Shown: positions 57,024 through 64,000 of the stretch, in pieces
Position numbering within the stretch: the stretch's first letter is position 1
How the letters are laid out: the number at the start of each line of letters is the position of its first letter
NCBI GenBank assembly: GCA_963556145.1
Contig: OY744470.1
Location: forward strand, 5,270,001 to 5,334,000
Direction: 5' to 3'
DNA length: 64,000 nt
DNA from: Hygrocybe punicea
Taxonomy: Eukaryota > Basidiomycota > Agaricomycetes > Agaricales > Hygrophoraceae
Notes under the pieces: model-generated
Database searches by the model: none
Seen by the model: the letters and a program-made list of their open reading frames with translations, nothing else
What the model was told of the DNA's origin: nothing
Program-made: the position numbers and the translations under genes

Positions 57024-59195
57024 GCCAATTCCTGTCACCACCGCCAGACCTAGTACTGCCACCATTCGCATGGGTATTGGGACCATCATGGGCAGCACAA
57101 ATCAATCAGAGATAGGGAATGCCAATGAAGGGGTTGGGTAAATGGATTGCGTTGTGAGTCAACTTGTGACGTTCGGGGTGGAATACCGTGTGCCACTCAC
57201 GTAGAATTCCCAGCGGAGAAATGCTTGGGAGAGATAGCGAAGCCATCTTGCGGTCTGACGATAATCAAAGGTGAGGGTTGCAGATCCGGCTTCCCATACA
57301 GCTGGCTTTCCATAAGAATTTTCCATCATCATACGGTCTCGACCTGCGATTGGTACCGAGATGACATTCTCACCGTTCCCTGACACCGGGTATGGAAACA
57401 GCCCCAATGTGTAGTAAGCGCCCACCATCTCTCCCAGGTTGAGACCCGACAGAAATGTTCGGGTCCAGCCAGCGTTGGCTGAAATCACCCTTGAAGTTGT
57501 TACTGGTAGTTGCTGGGGCATCATAACCTGAGGTAACAGACACGATTCATGTTATTTGTCTACGGACGGTTATTGGACGTCTCAGAAGAAAGTTCTCTCG
57601 TTTCACTTGCCCCCCGCCTTCTCATCACACCCGGAGGTTCCACGTATCCCTGGCACAACTCACTAATAATGCCATCCTCCCGTCGCCTCTTATTGTCTGG
57701 AACTTCGTGTTACTCTTTTTGTCCCTCTCTACTTCCAGAACATCAAGGATATTTCTGCGACTAAATCAGGCATTGAGGTCCTGCTTCCTCATCACTGCGG
57801 TAGGGCACTTCACGCCGTTCATCATGCACCATCGTTGGCACCATCCTCTTGCCGGGCTGACTCCCACGTCCCCATTGGCGCCGATGTTCTTCCAGACGCT
57901 GCCAGGGGCGCTCAAAAGTGTACATGGTGAAACAGACGGCTAGCTTCAGAGTGTCTGCGGCGTGTACGGCAGCCGCTGTCGTTGCGCCATGCTTTTTAAT
58001 GGAGGTGGCTCATTGCAAAGAAAAGAAGGGGGGCTGCGGGAGGCTGCGGGAGGCTGCGGGAGGTCTCGGATAACCTCTTCAAATTAATGACTGCTTTTGA
58101 GTAGATTAGTTACTGGAGTAACAAACGGGAACCAATACATACTGAAAGATCCCCGGAATCTCAATTGGAACCCGGACTCAGCAGATTCAATGCGGGCACA
58201 CTCGCGCACTACCCCTTCTGCAAGAAAGCCGGGGAGATCACGATAAATGGCGTACTGTAAGAATGAATGTTCAAAGTACAGCGGAATGCCAACTTCGATG
58301 GTTGGAGTGTGATGGGCGATCTGGAATTCGGTATCAGCGTCACGATATTTCCAAAGCATTCAATCAAGGAGGCGCTCATGCTTTAATGCATGACTGGGGG
58401 ATCGTGGTCAAAAAGCTGAGCAGTGAGCAAGCGGGCAAAGCACAATCATTCCGACGGGAGTTTTGGAGACTGGATCAATGATAGGTGGCATGGTATACGT
58501 CCAAGAACCTGATGAAAATATAGCGATGATTGGAGATGGATGTGACCGACGAGCTCGAGGTTGAACGTTCAACGTTCAACGTTCAACCGCCAAATTTTTG
58601 CACTGGCAACGACCCTGAAGCAGCTCCGCGACTCGCGATCGACGAATTTCAGTGTCCGTGATTTCACTTGCTCCATGTGAATCGGACAGTCCATTTATAT
58701 GGGAGATAGTCGAGAGTAGAGTAACGGTTTGTTCCAGACCACTCGCTACAACTTAAACGCCCATAGCCGTCAAAGATGGAGAAGATAAGGAAGACACTCC
58801 ACACCCCAATGCAGTAGTTTGGACTCAAGCCAGTGGCAGACAGTCTCAGGCTACGTGGCCATCCAGCACTAATCGGCAATCGCAAAATGTTTATCGGTGG
58901 ACCCTGGATTAGAATCGCTGGCCGCATGTTCTATCACCTGCCAGTGGCCGACCACTCGACGACTACTTGGAGGGAGTACCAGACGCGCTAAGCCAACAAA
59001 TGAACGTGGCGGAACTTCCTCGAAGCTGACTGCAGTTGCAAGTATCCCATAGTTCAGCCCGTACTCAAGCTTGAATGTCAGGTAGCACAGGGATCGATCA
59101 TCCAGGCCCGGGGACCCTGCAGAGACTGCAAGTGTGTTGAAAACCACATTGGCTTGGAATTTGGGGGTTGAAGCTTTCTTTCCCTTCCGCCTGTG
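57024..59195. other. Unassigned part of duplication block 2
   Basis: Counterpart of 42524-44344. The longest open minus-strand frame (57524-57159, 121 codons; GLNLGEMVGAYYTLGLFPYP, WEAGSATLTFDYRQTA) is disrupted in block 1. A second minus-strand frame at 58359-58084 (YAIYRDLPGFLAEGVVRE) is partly shared. Neither is recognised. Confidence 0.4.
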
Positions 59196-60694
59196 ATGCT
59201 CGTTCGCTTGAACCTATCCTCTCTCCTTGTCGCAGCTTCGGTTGTCGCAGCACGACATTTGCCTGGACTTGGCACTACCGAGTCTAACCCTCTCGACACT
59301 CTTTTGCTCAGTGTCGCGACATTCGCAAACGCTGGAGTGATCCCTGAACTGCTCGGTCATCTGCATATCCGTCAATCATATTGTTCGATCGGCTATATGT
59401 TATGTTCGTCTGGAGTCGGCTGTTGTCCTGCCGGTGGCGATTGTTGTCCAGGTTCGCTTCTGTTGCTTCCCCGCTCTTCGATTTATCACTGACGCGCCTA
59501 TGTTACACAGATAACGGTTGCTGTCCTGTAGGGTAAGTGTGAATGTAGTATGGTTTTAAAAAAAAATAGAGGATATGAATGTGAGCACATATAGTTATGT
59601 TTGTTCCGGAGGCGGATGTTGTCGGATCTTGGAAACTTGTACGGGCCCCCCTACCGGTTGCGCCGACCCCACAGATGTTCTCTGCCCTAATGATAACTTC
59701 TGTTGTCGTGAGTCCATGGAATGTCTGGTCACAATTCACCATAACGTATTGTCCCAGCCCCTGGAGAGGCATGCTCTCGTGTCAATAATGTGCCACAGTG
59801 CGGTCCTTCTACTCCTACTACAACGCATCGACATCCGACTACGACCTACATCCCTCCACCAACTACGACCCACATCCCTCCTCCACCGACTTCGACCTAC
59901 ATCCCTCCTCCGCCTCCGACTACGTCGTCCGTAATCCCTCCCATCGTTACCGTACCCCCCACCTCAACTTCAAGTCCCTCGAGCCCGGTGACGAAGAATA
60001 CGACCATCAGCGCCTCCGATCTAAATATCGTCTATTCAGGCAACTGGGTGCCGAAGAATTCCAGTTGTAACTCAAATACTCAATCTAGGCAAAGTGTCGG
60101 TGCAGGGAACTCGTTTTCGTATTCTTTCACAGGTCAGTGACTGCAACCGTGTCCAATCTAGTGTTGTTGGTTTGAATCTTGTTTTTTGTTTGTACAGGGA
60201 CGGCAATATATATGACTATCGCGGAGACCCCGGACTCGGGATTATACTCAGTCACTTTCGATCAAGTAACCACCCAAATGAATGCCCAGTCAGCTAGTAC
60301 CGTCTGCAATATCGGTTTTCAACAAAAGGGTCTCAGCAATGTCAAGCACACCATCGTCGTGAAATCACTCGGTGATACGGCTGTGAGCAATTTAGGGAAT
60401 TTTGACTTGGATCACTTTGTGTGAGATTTCCAAAGTTACACCATCTTCGTTTTTTTTATTAATGAAACCGTTTGTCATTGGTTTGGTTTTTCAAACAGAA
60501 TTACAACGCAACAAGACAGTTCAACTAGCCCGACAACGACAACGTCCGGATCGTCCTTGACTTGTAGTGTCCCGATGACGACTATGATGTACATTGTCAT
60601 CGGAGCGATTCTGTGGATGATCAATGATTGTACGAGGGCGCCCAATATTTTACCTCATGATTTGGTCCCTGATTGTCTCTACTGTCTAGAATGA
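59196..60694 (+). CDS. Cysteine-rich single-pass membrane protein, copy D (intact)
   Basis: Six exons (59196-59451, 59511-59532, 59595-59707, 59758-60132, 60198-60420, 60499-60694) give 394 residues with the same layout as copy B. Signal peptide MLVRLNLSSLLVAASVVAAR; Cys-rich domain (GCCPAGGDCCPG, DNGCCPVGYVC, GGGCCRILETC, PNDNFCC); stalk; conserved domain (NIVYSGNWV, SGLYSVTFDQV, NVKHTIVVKSLGDTA); transmembrane helix (MTTMMYIVIGAILWMIND). The stalk differs from copy B: it is shorter and made of PPPTTT and PPPPTSTYIPPPPPTT repeats, so stalk length and sequence vary while the two flanking domains are conserved. All exon boundaries match copy B exactly in phase. Likely a functional surface protein; ligand unknown. 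Confidence 0.8.
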
Positions 60695-61422
60695 TATCAT
60701 GATGACGGGGAGTCTGATGCTTATGGGAATGATTTCTTCCTTGGACTTTTGATGATTTGCTTGTACACAGTAGGCAGAAGGGGTTGTACCATGCTGTGAT
60801 CCGAAAACATCTTCCTGGATCCTTGGACTTTGATGGGTTTCTTTGTTACTTGTACAGTTGATGACTCGGAATGGGTTGTGCTTGGATCTTGTATGTATTT
60901 CAGAGCCGTTCCATGTATGTGAGATAGTCTCGCCAATAGTGTTCCGTGAAGGAATTGGTTACCCGTGAAAATAATTTCGCCGTAGCCGGCTCGGTGATAC
61001 AGTTCCCGACGAACCATACGGTTCTCTTCGATAACGATAACATGCCAATTGCAAGGTCACAGACATCGCGTTCCGGTAAATCAAAGCTTCCGCGCTCAAG
61101 CAAGTGTGTCTCGCGAGCGAATCTTCGTACACACAAACGCACACACAAATTATGTTTGAGGACAGTGGGTTTTGATTCCAAGTTAACTCACAAGTCCGAC
61201 CAAGCCTCGCGCTGAGCTTTTGAATGACGACGTTAATGTTGGAATTATTGTTTATTCAAGGATAGTGTTTGGAGTTGACATGTGGGCCAACGTTAGCACC
61301 ATTTAACACGATGGAGAGTGTACGTACTGTCCAGCACTAGAAAAAGAAAACGACAAGGGGGGCAAAAAGGTGAAATGGCAATCAGAACAGTTATGCATGA
61401 GAAAGTCCCATTCTGTTCTCGT
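60695..61422. other. 3' flank of copy D
   Basis: Counterpart of 45958-47340 without the 620-bp segment. A minus-strand open frame at 61181-60900 (LPERDVCDLAIGMLSLSKRT, then FTEHYWRDYLTYMERL) is continuous here but interrupted in block 1; its identity is unknown. Homology with block 1 ends at about 61402. Confidence 0.4.
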
Positions 61423-62897
61423 TTAACTGATTGTACATGTAACCTTATACCATTCTGGCAGTCTGTCCGAGTTATACCTATTTATATTAGCCGCTTCCAT
61501 CTCGAGATAAGTGAGTTTAGTCATAAAGAGGTCGTCGAACCGTTGTGACATGCCCATGTTTGACCCATCTCCCCTAGATTGCTCATCATCTTCCCTGAGC
61601 TGATCCAAGACCTCTGCGGCACCACTGGCATGGAGAACCCGCATAACAGCGAGGATCAGATTGCAGAAGCGGGGGTTCGGGTTCAGGACAAGCGGTCCCG
61701 GTTCTGTGGCCAGCCTTCTTGTACCAAACATTATCTCATTGTTCATGCCAGGTTTCGTCAACTGAGACAATCGACCTGGGCGTACGGCCCGCACGTAGAA
61801 GTGAACCTGCGCAGAGTGAGTCATAGATAATAGTGAGGCGAAGGGGTGGTTTTACAAGATCATCATCAGTTGTTACAGCCTCGACACCCCACGCAAATCG
61901 TTTTTCATATTCTTCATGGGCAGCATGTTGGAGAAGCATGGCATTCTCGGGAGAGTTAATAAAGTGAGCAATCTCTCCCGTCGTGATAGTCGCTCCTGAG
62001 AATGTCTCGAGGGCGACGTGGGCTTGTGTCTGTTGCCAGATCATGACAAGGTAATGAACAACAACATCTAGCTTACCTTAGAGTGTAATGAAAATGGTAT
62101 GATATGGGTGAGCTCCGACGTCACACCCACTTGCTCTTGAATGCCTAGCCTTGGCTTTGCACTTTCCTCGAAACGTAACTTGGTCACAGGGCATACAGGA
62201 ACATCACGAATCTCCACCTGTACAGAATTAAGAGCATGGGCAGCGAAAGGAGAGGTCACGAAACGCACCGCCCGTTTCAGCGACGATTTGCATCCCTCCT
62301 TTGCTTCACGAAGAAGGATAGTCACAGATTCAATTAAATCGCGATTGGGGGTCGGGTGGATTGATACGTCGGGTGTTGGTTGCCCCGGGAGGTTCCACAC
62401 TTGATACCAATATCCAAGTAAATTAGCACTAGAAATTCAAATCGTAATTTTGGCAGCCAAGACATACAAGCTAGTCCCAAGTGATTGAAATAACCCTCCG
62501 CTAATTTTCGAAGTGACGGCATGACGCTAGTTTTGTCGTTACCAGCAGGAGGGAGACATGTAAACAAACGGTAAGCCCAGTCGACCTCATCTGGCCACGC
62601 CTCACGGACTTGGGATAGCTCGTTGACTAGATGATAGTATCCACTTAGCTTGAGAAATAAGACAGGGCTAGATCTTTTACCGATTGTGTTCGCCGGGGTG
62701 GAAATCTTGCAAAGCTCCACGAGAAGCTCTTGTTCGAGCAGTCGTGAGTTAGGAGAGTAGCCGAGAAGATGGTAGAGGAAGAGCGCCGCATCCACTTTTA
62801 CTTTTGAGGTCGGCATCGAAGGACGAGTGGCATCGCCAAGAGATGGAGCTTGACGGTTGCTAGGTCGAAGAAACTCGCGCAGGTAATCCTTGAACAT
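61423..62897 (-). CDS. HNH-endonuclease-domain protein
   Basis: Four minus-strand exons (62897-62468, 62399-62077, 62029-61856, 61806-61423) give 436 residues. The N-terminal half is helical and family-specific (VDAALFLYHLLGYSP). The HNH-type fold lies in the centre: VPVCPVTKLRFEES provides the first metal-site or structural Cys, SELTHIIPFSLHSK has the catalytic-type His, and SPENAMLLQHAAHEEYEKRF has the Asn and downstream His; then FAWGVEAVT and FYVRAVRPG. The C-terminal signature is PRFCNLILAVMRVLHASGAA. This family is widely expanded in Agaricomycetes with no known role; it may act on nucleic acid but the activity is untested. A decayed relative lies at 11600-12266. The gene is intact and ends 20 bp from the edge of duplication block 2. 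Confidence 0.8.
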
Positions 62898-62942
62898 GGT
62901 TCCGAGTCCGAAGTAGTATAACTAACCTAACCCTCATCTACT

Positions 62943-63660
62943 AGATTCGACTCTGCCACCGACAAGCATCCCTACCTCGTCCGTTATCCCTCCCGTCGTT
63001 ACTGTACCTGCCACCTCGACGTCAAGTCCCTCGAGCCTGGTGCCACCATCAACGCCTCCGATCCAAATATCGTCTATTCAGGCAGCTGGTGCAAAAGACT
63101 TCGAGTTGCAACACAAATGCTCAATCTATGCAATGTGTCGGTTCAGGGAATTCATTTTCGTATTCCTTCACAGGTCAGTCGTCGTCGTTGTTCAATCCAG
63201 TGTTGTTAGTTTGATTTTTTTTTTAATTTTTTGTACAGGGACGCGGCCGGCAATACATATGACTATCGTGGAGCCGGACTCCGGATTATACTCAGTCAAA
63301 TAACCACCCAAATGAATGCCCAATCAACTAGTCAAGCACACCATCGTTGTGAAATCACTCGGTGACACGGCTATGAGCAACTTGGGGAACTTTGACTTGG
63401 ATCACATTGTGTGAGATTTCCAAAGTTGTAACACCATATCCTTTTTGTTTATTTATGAAACCGTTTGCCATTGGCGCAGCATTGGCCCGACAATGACAAC
63501 GTCAGGATCGTCCTTGACTTGTATTGTCCCGATGACCACTACGATGTACATTGTCATCGGAGCGATTCTGTGGATGACTCATTATTGTAAGAGGGCGCCC
63601 ATCGTTTTACCTTGTGTTTCGGTCCCTGATTGTCTCTACTGTCTAGAAATGATATCTTGA
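62943..63660 (+). pseudogene. Cysteine-rich membrane protein, copy E (3' fragment)
   Basis: Starts abruptly in the stalk exon (DSTLPPTSIPTSSVIPPVVT) and continues through the conserved domain and transmembrane exon, ending near MTTTMYIVIGAILWMTHY. A 13-base deletion near 63041 and a large deletion in the fifth exon (near 63300-63335) break the frame; the signal peptide and Cys-rich exons are missing. Sequence is closest to copy B in the stalk (DSTxPPT) and to copy D at the C-terminus (DCLYCLE). Confidence 0.75.
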
Positions 63661-64000
63661 TGACGGCGCTGCTTATCAGAACGATTTCTTCTCTGGACTT
63701 TTGACGCTTGTCTCAATGGTACTCGTCGACATAAGGATCTTTTCGTATATCATACTTGCCGTGTGGAGTGGATAGTGTTTGCAAAATTCCAGGTCTTTGT
63801 CTGCTGATTCACTCTAAACTGAAATCACGCGGGAGCATGAAAAGTAGACAACCATCCATCAGATGCACCAATACCTCATAACAGCACAATGATGGCTACC
63901 TCTACACACCGTAACGAACTTTGTACCCTCAGCACACCGCACTGTCCCTGCCCTCGATGAGAGTGATTATTCGGATGCTCTCTGGGAGGTGCCAATGGGC
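63661..64000. repeat. Third copy of block 1 flank, running off the window
   Basis: 63715-64000 matches 46209-46495: caatggtactcgtcgacataa, cgtatatcatacttgccgtg, then the ctgggaggtgccaatgggc end. In block 1 the sigma-factor-like remnant follows immediately, so a second copy of it may lie just beyond this window. Confidence 0.75.

Larger units (their letters stand above)
56403..61402. repeat. Duplication block 2 (pair of 41812-47340)
   Basis: Same order and orientation as block 1. Local tandem expansions differ: ggctgcgggag is repeated three times near 58034-58063, and cgttcaa is triplicated near 58566-58587 where block 1 has a single copy. Confidence 0.85.

Overview
The window is nuclear DNA of a filamentous fungus, most likely an Agaricomycete (Basidiomycota). 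Genes carry many short (about 45-75 nt) spliceosomal introns. The families present are typical of mushroom-forming fungi: KDZ-type transposase, Helitron, BED-finger hAT, C2-NACHT-WD40 NLRs, HNH-domain proteins and a heme-thiolate peroxidase. No virus or plasmid backbone is seen. One run of 100 N (2127-2226) is an assembly gap.

Left half (1 to about 28 kb) is repeat and mobile DNA. It holds a 44-bp minisatellite (1-620), a rearranged hAT transposon (2227-4376) inserted in a decayed helicase-peptidase gene (4377-5774), two foldback MITEs (5775-6556, 6643-7299), a P-loop ATPase gene of an orphan fungal family (7455-10405, minus), P450 and HNH remnants (10964-12266), a KDZ-like transposon region with a divergent accessory gene and a downstream coiled-coil gene (12787-18195), a 65-bp hairpin satellite (19165-20200) and a nearly intact Helitron whose 3' end lies at 27970.

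A small host island follows: the splicing factor Yju2 (28209-29267) and a Mis14/Nsl1-like kinetochore subunit (29343-30240).

The right half is built from duplications. Two arms of about 7.2-7.4 kb (30660-37811 and 48987-56412) are in inverted orientation; each holds a C2-NACHT-WD40 NLR and a damaged copy of a cysteine-rich membrane-protein gene. Each NLR has one different lesion: a nonsense codon in the 12-repeat copy, a 1-nt insertion near the start of the 14-repeat copy. Between the arms are a heme-thiolate peroxidase (38017-39056), an MscL-family channel (39731-40753), a TauD-family dioxygenase (41114-42523) and an intact cysteine-rich membrane protein (44345-45957). A second, direct duplication pairs 41812-47340 with 56403-61402 (TauD, then cysteine-rich gene); the TauD of the second copy is broken, its cysteine-rich gene is intact. 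A third partial copy starts at 62943 and runs off the window end. An intact HNH-domain gene (61423-62897, minus) lies between the last two copies.

Most unusual: 46507-46723 (minus) reads, across three frame breaks, as region 4 of a bacterial sigma-70 factor, inside a segment present in one duplication block and absent from its partner. Exon-intron models given with exact junctions were checked by hand for splice dinucleotides and for total length divisible by three.
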